Assembly (NCBI RefSeq): GCF_009296315.1
Contig: NZ_WHLY01000002.1
Location: forward strand, 6,448,966 to 6,512,965
Length of the DNA stretch: 64,000 bases
Direction of reading: 5' to 3'
From: Salmonirosea aquatica
GTDB taxonomy: Bacteria; Bacteroidota; Bacteroidia; Cytophagales; Spirosomataceae
The notes under the pieces are model-generated. The model was not told the DNA's origin. It was given only the letters and a program-made list of their open reading frames with translations, and ran no database searches. A program made the position numbers and the translations under genes. Of the stretch, positions 43,661 to 51,452 are shown one piece after another; positions within the stretch are counted from its first letter, which is position 1; each line of letters starts with the position of its first letter.

Positions 43661-45103
43661 ATGGCAACCCAAATTAACACCGTCAACCCGGTACCGGATA
43701 ATTACAACCCTGCAAGCCAGTTGCCGCAATGGATGGAAGTAGGTAGCAATTTTGCGTTACCGAGCGGCCATTTTCACCAAGCAAGCCCAAACCGGGAAGA
43801 TAGGGGTATTGAACACACCTTCAATAAAGGAGTCACGCACTTTTCCTTATTGGATGCCAACGACGAAGCCGGAGGAGCCGCCGCATTCCGCGCCCGCTTT
43901 CCGGGCCGGGCCTATCAGGACGTCCCCCGGATACAGGATATTTTCAACCTTGCCCGCCAGGGGCCGGACAACTGGCAACCCACGACGGGCGGAAATTATA
44001 ACCTGGCATTCTGGCCGGGCGGGCCTATGACTACCCAGCAAGCACTAAACGCCGCCAATGGGTTAGATTTGAACATAGGTTTGTTTGTGGGGGAATTGTT
44101 AGAGGGCGACGCCTATTTACCCGAATTGCACCCAAGTTGGAAAGTATTCATTGATCGGTGTATGGAGCGGCTACCGGATGGGGCATTGTTCGCCGCCAAC
44201 TACTTCACGCGCTGGCACGGTGGAGTAAATTACAATTTGGGGGAAGCGTCCCGGGCGGCTCATGAAGGAATGCTTACCAGCAATAGCAATACGTGGCCGA
44301 CCAGCATTTACCACCCAGGTAATAATTACAGTGCAACAAACCTAATCGTAGAAGGAATCTATCTGAACGCACCCGACCAGACCGCCAAGCAAATGCTACA
44401 GGCAATTTTTCGAATGCGACTATCAAAGAAATTGGGTAAAGCGGCTGGCCTTTTTGTATTCGACGTAAACGAATGGCTACCCGGCTACGCGCACAATACC
44501 TACCTACCCAGCGGAGTATTTGAGCGGAGCAACAAAGCCGCCCACAATCCGCAATTAAGTTTATTATGGCCGTTCCTGGCCCATGAGTACGGGAACGTTT
44601 CTATTGAGTGGGGTTTGAAGCGCCGGGCCAAAGTGGACAAAACGAAAATCCTGGACATTTCTTTTTATATGTCCGGGAAGGATCGCTTTTACCCTAGCGG
44701 GTCATCCACGCCGACCACGTACCCCAACTACGTGAACGAGGGGAGCAATTACTACGACATTCCCGCCTTCCTGGCCGACTTCCCTAATTTTGGCCTTCGT
44801 GCCTGGAATGTTACGGGAGGTCGAACCGTAGGCGGCACCGATTACTATTGTGATTATAGGATCAACGGCGGGAACTGGATCAACAAAACGGCCAATGGCA
44901 CTGAGGAAGTAAGGCAATACTACGATAAAACCTATGTGGTAAAAGCCCGGATCAAAGGCGGGCAAATGTCCGTATTAGCCTATAATTTTTGGGCCGACAA
45001 CATACGCCGAACGTTGGAGTTCAGGCACCCGACCAATAGCGGTATAACGTACCAAATGGACGTTTGCGGAATTGGCCCATTCGCGCAACTTATCAACCTG
45101 TAA
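43661..45103 (+). CDS. Largest intact late protein (480 aa), unknown, copy 1
   Basis: Start at 43661 (MATQINTVNPVPDNYNPASQ), right after the previous stop. Aromatic-rich with pieces such as LELLGDAY-like NIGLFVGELLEGDAYLPELH, ALFAANYFTRWHGGVNYNLG, AAGLFVFDVNEWLPGYAH and AHEYGNVSIEWG, which remind of (beta/alpha)8 hydrolases. The end is beta-rich (YYDKTYVVKARIKGGQM). A glycan-active receptor-binding protein is possible, a capsid protein less so. It closes the late operon with a terminator. Confidence 0.6.
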   Translation: MATQINTVNPVPDNYNPASQLPQWMEVGSNFALPSGHFHQASPNREDRGIEHTFNKGVTHFSLLDANDEAGGAAAFRARFPGRAYQDVPRIQDIFNLARQGPDNWQPTTGGNYNLAFWPGGPMTTQQALNAANGLDLNIGLFVGELLEGDAYLPELHPSWKVFIDRCMERLPDGALFAANYFTRWHGGVNYNLGEASRAAHEGMLTSNSNTWPTSIYHPGNNYSATNLIVEGIYLNAPDQTAKQMLQAIFRMRLSKKLGKAAGLFVFDVNEWLPGYAHNTYLPSGVFERSNKAAHNPQLSLLWPFLAHEYGNVSIEWGLKRRAKVDKTKILDISFYMSGKDRFYPSGSSTPTTYPNYVNEGSNYYDIPAFLADFPNFGLRAWNVTGGRTVGGTDYYCDYRINGGNWINKTANGTEEVRQYYDKTYVVKARIKGGQMSVLAYNFWADNIRRTLEFRHPTNSGITYQMDVCGIGPFAQLINL

Positions 45104-45147
45104 AGTCCACCTTTCCCGCGTGTAGTGAAGTTAAAGTATCGTATCAT

Positions 45148-45180
45148 AAAGCCCCGCCGATTTTCGGCAGGGCTTTTTTG
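45148..45180 (+). terminator. Late operon terminator
   Basis: AAAGCCCCGCCGA and TCGGCAGGGCTTT pair with one bulge, followed by a T-run. It ends the late block 45 bp after the 480-aa protein. Confidence 0.85.
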
Positions 45181-45193
45181 TGCTCTTGACATT

Positions 45194-45350
45194 ATAGTTA
45201 TTTCTGTCTATTTTTCCGGGGTCATAGATAGAACTGACTGTGCCAGCTGTATTCTCCGGAAACCATAGATAAAAATAACTTGGGTACCTGGTTTGCTAGT
45301 CAGCTTCGTCTATGCTGGCCATGGTCGGCCGACATAGACATAAATAACTG
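45194..45350. repeat. Iterated CATAGATA-type repeats upstream of adenine methyltransferase
   Basis: Copies of a motif like CATAGATAAAAATAACT occur at 45194-45210 (inverted), 45222-45239, 45263-45284 and 45332-45350. The 45263-45284 copy (CCATAGATAAAAATAACTTG) recurs with one change downstream of the gene at 46114-46135. The spacing and mixed orientation look like iterons or regulator sites. Confidence 0.6.
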
Positions 45351-45361
45351 TAAGGTCCAGA

Positions 45362-46078
45362 ATGAAAAAAGAGAATCAGATTTTTAGAACCTATCCAGGC
45401 GGAAAGAACGGGCAAGGGGTATTCCACAATATTATAAATGTAATCCGCCCGCATAGTGTATATATGGAATTGTTCGCCGGAAGTGGCGCCATTTTTCAGT
45501 ACAAGCGCCCAGCCTTGTACAATCTGATCAACGACATTGACCCCGAAGTTTCTGTAAAGTGGCGCGGGTACCAGATAGACGGATACGGCTATGAAGTACT
45601 CCAACAGGACGCCACCGAGTTTTTAAGCCGGTACCCCTTCCAGGAATCGGAGAAATACGTAATTTATCTTGATCCACCGTACCCGCGCGCCAGCCGGAAA
45701 AGTAGCCGGGATTTGTACCGCTACGAAATGACCGACGCCCAGCACGTCGAACTATTGCAAACTGTACTCAGCCTTTCCGCCCCCCACATTGATTTTGTCA
45801 TTTCAACCTATCAAAATCCCATATACAGTTATTACCTGAAAGATTGGGAATTGAAGGAATTCCAGGCCCAAACCCGCAAAGGCCCAGCCACGGAACTTTT
45901 GTATATGAACTACGAAAATCATTTAGGGTACCTTCATCAATATGATTTCTTAGGAGAAGATTTCACCGACCGCCAGCGGATCAAAAGGAAGATTCACCGT
46001 GAAATAAAGAAGTTGTATAATCTGCCCGCTACCGAGCGGAACGCCATTATTCAGGCGGTTCTAACGTGTAGAACATAG
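45362..46078 (+). CDS. D12-class N6-adenine DNA methyltransferase
   Basis: 238 residues. The AdoMet motif has YMELFAGSGAIFQYK, the catalytic motif VIYLDPPYPRAS (DPPY), and the N-terminal FRTYPGGKNGQG resembles the PGGK start of Dam-like D12 enzymes. The modified sequence is not known; GATC is a guess from the family. No restriction enzyme gene sits beside it, so it is an orphan methylase, perhaps for anti-restriction or control. It stands alone between repeat arrays, as an inserted cassette would. Confidence 0.85.
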   Translation: MKKENQIFRTYPGGKNGQGVFHNIINVIRPHSVYMELFAGSGAIFQYKRPALYNLINDIDPEVSVKWRGYQIDGYGYEVLQQDATEFLSRYPFQESEKYVIYLDPPYPRASRKSSRDLYRYEMTDAQHVELLQTVLSLSAPHIDFVISTYQNPIYSYYLKDWELKEFQAQTRKGPATELLYMNYENHLGYLHQYDFLGEDFTDRQRIKRKIHREIKKLYNLPATERNAIIQAVLTCRT

Positions 46079-46200
46079 ATATATAAATCTATGTCGTCGA
46101 TCCATTCCGTCGACCATAGATAAAAATGACTTGGGCGGATCCGATATCACATAGATCCATTCATCTATGATCGATCGTAAACTGAATTTTTTGTGATCCT
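46075..46200. repeat. Downstream CATAGAT repeats and GATC cluster
   Basis: ACATAGATATATAAATCTATGT (split here as ACATAGAT and ATCTATGT arms) forms a palindrome at the gene end. CCATAGATAAAAATGACTTG follows at 46114, then CATAGATCCATTCATCTATG with inverted arms. Five GATC sites fall between about 46139 and 46200, far above chance density. Confidence 0.55.
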
Positions 46201-46242
46201 CCGGATTAAAGTGACTCGCCGGCGTTCACGTTACCGGGTGCA

Positions 46243-46302
46243 TTCACGTTTGTGATTGCCCGCGGTACTGCATCCCTGGGATGCTCACATTTGTGATTGA
46301 CC
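46243..46302. repeat. Direct repeat TTCACGTTTGTGATTG / CTCACATTTGTGATTG
   Basis: Two copies at 46243-46260 and 46284-46302, about 41 bp apart. The GTGATTG part recurs in the following hairpin and again near 46341, suggesting regulator sites for the cytosine methyltransferase gene. Confidence 0.5.
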
Positions 46303-46338
46303 TGGTAACGCAAGAGCCAGGTCAATCACGTTTTTTTT
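46293..46338 (+). terminator. Strong terminator/attenuator hairpin before cytosine methyltransferase
   Basis: GTGATTGACCTGG (46293-46305) and CCAGGTCAATCAC (46317-46329) pair perfectly over 13 bp with an 11-base loop, followed by GTTTTTTTT. It lies about 95 bp upstream of the next start, on its expected leader, so it may attenuate that gene or end the preceding transcript. Confidence 0.8.
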
Positions 46339-46431
46339 CTGTGATTGCGCCGGCGTGAATGAGCCGCGCGTTTTCACACTTGACAACTCACATTTTACAC
46401 CGTACCTTTAAATCAAAAAAAAAGTGTGAGT

Positions 46432-47304
46432 ATGCAGCAGCTAACAACAGAGGGCCCGCCACAGTTGGTACTATCCGTTTATTCTGGAATTGGCCTTTTA
46501 GATTCCGGTTTTGAGCAAAACGGATTTTGTGTAGTCCGAGGGCCGGAGAAAATAACGGGCGGAGATATTCGCGCGTTTCGGTCGATGCCCGGCGTCTTTT
46601 CGGGGGTTATTGGCGGCTCACCCTGCCAGGATTTCAGCCGCGCCCGGCGTACCCCTCCAACCGGCGAAGGCTTGGAACTTTTAGGGGAATATTGCCGGAT
46701 CGTTCAGGAGTCGTTACCGAATTGGTTTTTACTTGAAAATGTCCCAGGAGTACCGGATATTGAAATAGTAGGGTACCACGTTCAGCGGTTCGACCTCTCC
46801 CCTACTCAATTGGGCCACTCACAAAGCCGGTTAAGGCATTTTCAATTTGGGTCAAAACGTGGCCTAATCCTGAACATTCGCCGCAGCGCGTTCACAGGAA
46901 AACGCGAACCCTGCTTAACAGCCAGCGAAGGCACCCAAAAAGGACGGCGTACATTTTCCGAGTTTTGCCGGTTGCAGGGTTTACCGCCCGATTTTGATTT
47001 ACCCGACTTTCATAAAGCCGCCAAGTACAAAGCCGTTAGTAACGGCGTTCATGCCGCCGTCGCTCAGGAAGTAGGCCGCGCCATTTGGGAAGCGACCACA
47101 GCTGCCGACCCCATCACCATATATAATGCAAAGGTATGTTTGTGCGGTTGCGGGCGCATTCTGAGCGGAAAGCAGAAAGCAGCAAACGCGACATGCCGGA
47201 AGCGCCTACAAAAAAAGCGTGAAGCCGCAGCGCTTTGTAATACTCGATCAGTCACAGCCGTGACCCGTCGACCGCAAACAATACGAGCTCACTCACAGAA
47301 GTGA
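46432..47304 (+). CDS. C5-cytosine DNA methyltransferase with C-terminal Cys cluster
   Basis: Start at ATG 46432 (MQQLTTEGPPQLVLSVYSGI); a GTG at 46426 is an alternative. Motifs: LSVYSGIGLLDSGFEQ (I), GVIGGSPCQDFSRARR (IV, catalytic Cys), LLENVPGVP (VI), SQSRLRHFQFG (VIII), VSNGVHAAVAQEVGRAI (X). At 290 residues it is short, with a small recognition region. The end holds VCLCGCGRILSGKQKAANAT with a further Cys, a zinc-ribbon-like cluster, then a basic tail. An orphan methylase; recognised site unknown. Confidence 0.87.
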   Translation: MQQLTTEGPPQLVLSVYSGIGLLDSGFEQNGFCVVRGPEKITGGDIRAFRSMPGVFSGVIGGSPCQDFSRARRTPPTGEGLELLGEYCRIVQESLPNWFLLENVPGVPDIEIVGYHVQRFDLSPTQLGHSQSRLRHFQFGSKRGLILNIRRSAFTGKREPCLTASEGTQKGRRTFSEFCRLQGLPPDFDLPDFHKAAKYKAVSNGVHAAVAQEVGRAIWEATTAADPITIYNAKVCLCGCGRILSGKQKAANATCRKRLQKKREAAALCNTRSVTAVTRRPQTIRAHSQK

Positions 47305-47320
47305 GTGAGCTCGTATTGTT
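47277..47320. terminator. 20-bp perfect inverted repeat between convergent genes
   Basis: Arms 47277-47296 and 47301-47320 pair without mismatch around AGAA. It covers the end of the methyltransferase gene and lies 20 bp from the integrase stop. No T-run, but position suits a two-way transcription stop; a protein-binding palindrome is the alternative. Confidence 0.7.
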
Positions 47321-47339
47321 GACCCTGGCCAATTCACAG

Positions 47340-48512
47340 TTACCAGCTAGAATTTAACAGCAGGGTATTTACCCGAAGCCCCAGCGATTTTAAATAAACC
47401 TCCGTAGTAGATAAATGCTGATGCCTTAGAAGTTGCTGTAAACTGACGATATCCACCCCCGCCAGATAGGCATTTACAACGCCGGTATGTTTCCAGGAAT
47501 AAAGCGTGTAATCCAGGCCCGCCAGCCCACAGGCAGCCAGCGCCACCCGGTGACGCTCATAGGCCGCATTTTCGGCCAGGACACCCGGCCCGCCCAGCGT
47601 TAACCCTTTCCCAAAAACCCTACCCCTACCTTTCCCCGACCGCGGCCAAACATGATCAGTCAACACCACCCGGAACGGTTCGACAATGGCCGCAGGTTGC
47701 AGCTTTTTGTTTTTGGATACCAAGCCCGGCACCATCACCGCCCGCTGAGTAAGGTTTATATTTTCAAACCGAAGCGCCGCCAGTTCACGCGGACGGATGA
47801 AGGCGAAATACAGGAAGCGCGTAAAAACCCATAAATCGAAATCATTGGCCAATAGCCAAGCTTCGATGATTTCCTGATGTTCCGGCAGGAAAGCAATATT
47901 TTTGCCGCTGTCCGTTTCTCCTAATTTCTTCGTCTTTACTTTTCCTTTATCGATCCAGCCGCGCCCATCCATCAAATTGAACAAAATCTTAATTTGATTA
48001 TTGGTATTGTTCACCGTGCGGGCATTGTTACCGAGTACCGTTTGCATATACTCCGTAAAGCGCGCGCCCAGGTTGTCAGGTACCCGAGCCAGGGGCATAG
48101 GCTTAATGTCATAGTACGCAAAGAATCCCCGCAGCTTGTTTACAGCACTTTGATAGGTACCTTTTGTTTTCTTTCGAAAGTTGGCCGCATTCAATTTTAG
48201 TATTTCATCCAGCGCCGCCAGGACGTCAGCCGGTACCCGCTCTTTAAAGAAATCCGCTTCTTTTTGATCGGTACCCGCTGCAAAGTGCGCGCCCTCATTC
48301 AGCAGCTTATTTAATCGATCCACGACAGGCCCCGCCCAGGCCCGCCGCGCCTTATCGGTTTTGTATTTGGCCGGGCATTGTTTCCGCCCGCGCCGTAGTT
48401 CGCCCTTATCTACGTCCCAAGCGTACCACTCAATGTACCAATACTTCGAAACGTCGCCGCCCCGATCTTTCAACGAAGCCAGTACAAAAGGGTAGTTGCC
48501 GCCCCTACTCAT
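47340..48512 (-). CDS. Tyrosine recombinase (integrase)
   Basis: Start at 48512 (MSRGGNYPFVLASLKDRGGD), 390 residues. The open frame continues upstream across the unit junction to 48635, but that part depends on what lies beyond the attachment site. It has a helical core-binding domain in the middle (ARTVNNTNNQIKILFNLMDG), then catalytic blocks FAFIRPRELAALRFENI (first Arg), LYSWKHTGVVNAYLAG (Tyr/Lys where most families have His/Arg), LLRHQHLSTTEVYLKS with His and the nucleophile Tyr. This SWKHTG form is common in Bacteroidota integrases. It lies at the element end, reading inward from the junction. Confidence 0.88.
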   Translation of the reverse strand: MSRGGNYPFVLASLKDRGGDVSKYWYIEWYAWDVDKGELRRGRKQCPAKYKTDKARRAWAGPVVDRLNKLLNEGAHFAAGTDQKEADFFKERVPADVLAALDEILKLNAANFRKKTKGTYQSAVNKLRGFFAYYDIKPMPLARVPDNLGARFTEYMQTVLGNNARTVNNTNNQIKILFNLMDGRGWIDKGKVKTKKLGETDSGKNIAFLPEHQEIIEAWLLANDFDLWVFTRFLYFAFIRPRELAALRFENINLTQRAVMVPGLVSKNKKLQPAAIVEPFRVVLTDHVWPRSGKGRGRVFGKGLTLGGPGVLAENAAYERHRVALAACGLAGLDYTLYSWKHTGVVNAYLAGVDIVSLQQLLRHQHLSTTEVYLKSLGLRVNTLLLNSSW

Positions 48513-48593
48513 TCCGTAAAGATTTGGTGAATTTGTGAGTACTGCCGTGAGCAGAAAGAAAAAACCCCCTATGGAGATCATAGAGGGCATATA

Positions 48594-48628
48594 GTGGAGA
48601 ATATCGGATTGTAGTCCAATAGCCGGGT
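48594..48628. other. Internal attachment region (unit junction)
   Basis: Same start as attL (shared from GTGGAGAATATCGG). To its left is the element's right end (integrase upstream region) instead of host DNA, so the junction equals the attP expected in a circular form. The core-like dyad is at 48603-48620. Confidence 0.55.
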
Positions 48629-48697
48629 AACTCATTCTATGCCAATTTAAAAGCTAATGAAATCTAATTTGTGCGTGTGTGAGCGCTATTTTGTGCG

Positions 48698-49066
48698 CTA
48701 TTGTGTGGGCGTTTTCCCTCTGTAAATGTCCACCAGGGACGTAAGAAGGCCGTTTTCTTTTTTCAGCATAGTATTTTCTTCCAGGCATTGCGTGAGTTTG
48801 GCGGTATAGCCTGCCACGTTTTCCGCTACATAATTTCCGGAGTGGGGTAAAGCATCGGAAAAACCAAAAAAGTACGTCATGGGTACCCCGAAAACCTCAC
48901 ACGCCCGCCGCAGTACAACCGTGTTTAAATCTTTCTTTTTGAAGTAGTTAGCGAAGTTATTCCTTGCTACCCCGAACTTTTCCGCCGCTTGTTCTTGGGT
49001 GTAATCCGAGCGATCAAACGCCCGCCGAAGCATAGAGCCAAAATGTACTTCGTTGCTGTTTTTCAT
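48698..49066 (-). CDS. XRE-family repressor, copy 2
   Basis: Identical to the gene at 24370-24738. Here its upstream neighbour on the left is the first unit's integrase, so the two leftward genes are in series. Confidence 0.8.
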   Translation of the reverse strand: MKNSNEVHFGSMLRRAFDRSDYTQEQAAEKFGVARNNFANYFKKKDLNTVVLRRACEVFGVPMTYFFGFSDALPHSGNYVAENVAGYTAKLTQCLEENTMLKKENGLLTSLVDIYRGKTPTQ

Positions 49067-49113
49067 GGAATTGTATCGTTTAGTATTGCATTTAATGTAA
49101 TTATTTTCGTAAC

Positions 49114-49152
49114 ATTGTGCTATAAAGTAGTAAAGTGCTACTAGAAAACAAT
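49114..49152. promoter_or_regulatory. Candidate operator, copy 2
   Basis: Same nested dyad as at 24786-24824, between the divergent repressor and early genes. Confidence 0.45.
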
Positions 49153-49175
49153 ACAAAAACCCACAAACTTATTTT

Positions 49176-49454
49176 ATGGCAACTTTAAAGCAAGTGTACA
49201 GCGAAGCGCCCAATTGGGCCAAGAAAGCAGTTAAGAAAGCGCTCAAAGAGCGCCGAGGTATTACCGATCAGGGTTTTTATCACCTGATGAATGGTAAGGG
49301 GAAATTTACCGTAGAAGATTTCCGCACGATTTACGATAGCAGTTGCATTGGGTTTCATCACGAAACCGGCTTTTTCTTCGATTACGAAGCCGCCAAGGAA
49401 AGAGACGTAACCGAGGACGCCCAAACCGCCGAGGTATTCGGGATGAAGTTATGA
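49176..49454 (+). CDS. Cro-position protein, copy 2
   Basis: Identical to 24848-25126 (92 residues, basic N-terminus). Confidence 0.6.
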   Translation: MATLKQVYSEAPNWAKKAVKKALKERRGITDQGFYHLMNGKGKFTVEDFRTIYDSSCIGFHHETGFFFDYEAAKERDVTEDAQTAEVFGMKL

Positions 49455-49645
49455 AAATTGACATTCCAAAAATCATTGATGAATACCTACGTCAACGTTC
49501 CCTTTTGATTGAAAAGGTCACGGCAAAACCTAATCCCTACAATCGGGAGATTGTTGTACTTACTTCCCGCATTGATACCGTTGTAGCTGAATTAATCGAT
49601 TTAGCGGAGGGTATCGAAACCGTACCAAGTGAGGACGAATCCTAA
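49451..49645 (+). CDS. Early small protein (64 aa), copy 2
   Basis: Identical to 25123-25317; starts at an ATGA overlap. Confidence 0.55.
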   Translation: MKIDIPKIIDEYLRQRSLLIEKVTAKPNPYNREIVVLTSRIDTVVAELIDLAEGIETVPSEDES

Positions 49646-49667
49646 ATTTTTTTTGCCCTGTAATGAC

Positions 49668-49823
49668 ATGATAAACAAGGCACTGCCACGAAGAATAAAG
49701 CAAATGCCCGCTAGTCGGGCCATGCTTTTACAGTTCGCCCTTACGGCCCGTAACCCTACGGAATACAGCACCCGGAAGTTTTTGGAGCAACTACAATTTA
49801 AAGCCTTACCGCGATGGAAGTAG
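49668..49823 (+). CDS. Early small basic protein (51 aa), copy 2, probably the intact form
   Basis: Has TTTTT where copy 1 has TTTT. Reads through RKFLEQLQFKALPRWK and stops at a TAG ten bases into the next gene, a natural coupled overlap. Confidence 0.55.
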   Translation: MINKALPRRIKQMPASRAMLLQFALTARNPTEYSTRKFLEQLQFKALPRWK

Positions 49824-50191
49824 AGAAAATCGATACCAACCTGACGTTGGCTTATGCCACGTACAAAGAGCGTGAACCCAAAGCGATGAAAGCCGCTGAG
49901 GATATGGGCAACTATTTGAAGTCCCTGGAAGCCAAACGCCGCGAAGGCTTACACGTAAGCCCCGACCGCCTACCCGGCATGATCCAGTTTTATCGGATTT
50001 GCTTTGATGATTTGATAGACTTTGCCAATGCCGCCACGGCTTTAAATGCCGTTTACGAGCAACGTTTGCAAGCCTTGAACTTTCCGACCCGCCCTAACTA
50101 TGACCCCTATACGGTAGCCAATAAGCCCCCGCGCCTGAGCCTTTTAGAGTCCCAATTTTTAACCCCTGAATTATGCAGTACGAACGATTAG
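49814..50191 (+). CDS. Early protein (125 aa), copy 2
   Basis: Identical to 25485-25862. Confidence 0.6.
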   Translation: MEVEKIDTNLTLAYATYKEREPKAMKAAEDMGNYLKSLEAKRREGLHVSPDRLPGMIQFYRICFDDLIDFANAATALNAVYEQRLQALNFPTRPNYDPYTVANKPPRLSLLESQFLTPELCSTND

Positions 50192-50541
50192 ATTTCTCCT
50201 ACAACTGGAATAATAAATTGGATTGTAAAGCATTTACAACCCTACGTTTATTGAACCCTAAACGCTACTTTATAGGAGCCAAGTTTGAAGTATTTTATAA
50301 AAACAAAACCTATGGAATATTTGAAGTTAAGAAGCTTACCCCGTTGACCCCGGAAGGTATTACGGATTTAATCGCGTATCTGGATACAGGATATAACGCG
50401 AACGAATGCCGCGACGTCCTGAGAACCATGTACAAGAATAAGCCTAATTTTAATGATAGTACCCCGCTCGCTTATTGCTTATTGGTACAGGTTGTAAAAC
50501 CGGAAGTTTCCCCAAAAAATCAAGTTCCATTATTTAATTAA
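50173..50541 (+). CDS. Early protein, faintly ASCH-like (122 aa), copy 2
   Basis: Identical to 25844-26212. Confidence 0.55.
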   Translation: MQYERLDFSYNWNNKLDCKAFTTLRLLNPKRYFIGAKFEVFYKNKTYGIFEVKKLTPLTPEGITDLIAYLDTGYNANECRDVLRTMYKNKPNFNDSTPLAYCLLVQVVKPEVSPKNQVPLFN

Positions 50542-50796
50542 ATGACTATGGATAAGCAGAGTTTTTTAACCGAATGCGCTAAAAGATATGATCAATTTAC
50601 AAAGGATGCGAAATCCCCGCCGAGCGTTTATTATTTGGCTCTTAGTAATGAATTAGGTTGCGATATATCCAGCAAAGGGATTCTAAGCGTGAAAGGTGTT
50701 ATTCATACACGCGAATCAATGGATAATTATTTTCATAAGATTCTAACGGGAGGTTTTGAAGGTTGCTATTTTTTGCCGCCCGTATCAGATAATTAA
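50542..50796 (+). CDS. Early small protein (84 aa), copy 2
   Basis: Identical to 26213-26467. Confidence 0.55.
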   Translation: MTMDKQSFLTECAKRYDQFTKDAKSPPSVYYLALSNELGCDISSKGILSVKGVIHTRESMDNYFHKILTGGFEGCYFLPPVSDN

Positions 50797-50817
50797 TTCT
50801 TTCTTAACCCCTACGCT

Positions 50818-51072
50818 ATGCCTACCCCACAAACAGAGGAATTGCAAAGCCTTACCGAAAACCTGAGCCACACGAAAGGCGAAATAGAACACCTTCAAAA
50901 GATTTACAATTTGTTTGGCCAAAACCATTCATTTCTGATTGAAGGCCGTTTGTTTTCGGTCAATGATTGCGCGCCCGGCCTTTGGCTGATTATGTCAAAT
51001 TTGCAATGGAAATCATTGGAAATTGCCGGACGAATCAAAGCCCTAGAAGCGCTGCAAAGCGAACCCGTTTAA
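50818..51072 (+). CDS. Early small protein (84 aa), copy 2
   Basis: Identical to 26489-26743. Confidence 0.55.
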   Translation: MPTPQTEELQSLTENLSHTKGEIEHLQKIYNLFGQNHSFLIEGRLFSVNDCAPGLWLIMSNLQWKSLEIAGRIKALEALQSEPV

Positions 51073-51111
51073 TTTTAATTTATTTATTCACTTCTAAATT
51101 TTATTTCACTT

Positions 51112-51372
51112 ATGACAAAGGAAGAATTTTTATTTAAAGCTGAAATGCTATACGACCGCTACACCGAAAGGCACGACAACCCCGCCACCGGTTTTGTACT
51201 CATACAGATCCATCCTGATGATTCCGTAGTTAATGCCGGGGGACTTGCTACCGTTGAGCAGTTGCAGGAATGTATTTTGTTAATGGAAGGATTTGTATTT
51301 AAGTCCATGACAGCCGTTAAAAAAGCCGCCCAGGATGGCGACCCAAAAGGGCTAATTGTTGCAATTGCCTAA
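51112..51372 (+). CDS. Early small protein (86 aa), copy 2
   Basis: Identical to 26783-27043; followed by the same terminator. Confidence 0.55.
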   Translation: MTKEEFLFKAEMLYDRYTERHDNPATGFVLIQIHPDDSVVNAGGLATVEQLQECILLMEGFVFKSMTAVKKAAQDGDPKGLIVAIA

Positions 51373-51386
51373 TCCCTACCCTACCA

Positions 51387-51417
51387 CCTAAAAAGCCCCG
51401 GCCAGGGGCTTTTTAGG
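51387..51417. terminator. Intrinsic terminator, copy 2
   Basis: Same hairpin as at 27058-27088. Confidence 0.85.
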
Positions 51418-51452
51418 TTTGATTTCTACTTTTATCATTTACCGCTATCATT

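Larger units (their letters stand above)
24266..48593 (+). mobile_element. Integrated phage-like element, first full copy of a tandem
   Basis: Sequence from 24266 onward reappears from 48594 onward, so one unit is 24,328 bp as given. It has a leftward integrase at its right end, a leftward repressor at its left end, an HUH replication initiator, lysis genes, receptor-binding proteins and two DNA methyltransferases. No terminase, portal, tail-assembly or HK97-type capsid gene is recognisable. The right junction with host DNA is not in the window because a second unit follows directly. Confidence 0.9.

Noticed and set aside
31005..45103. Contractile injection system or tailed-phage late operon
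   Set aside because: No sheath, tube, baseplate, tape-measure or terminase-like sequence could be recognised.
48513..48635. Longer integrase start at 48635
   Set aside because: It would begin in the next unit beyond the attachment junction and adds a hydrophobic stretch unlike integrase N-termini; 48512 is preferred.
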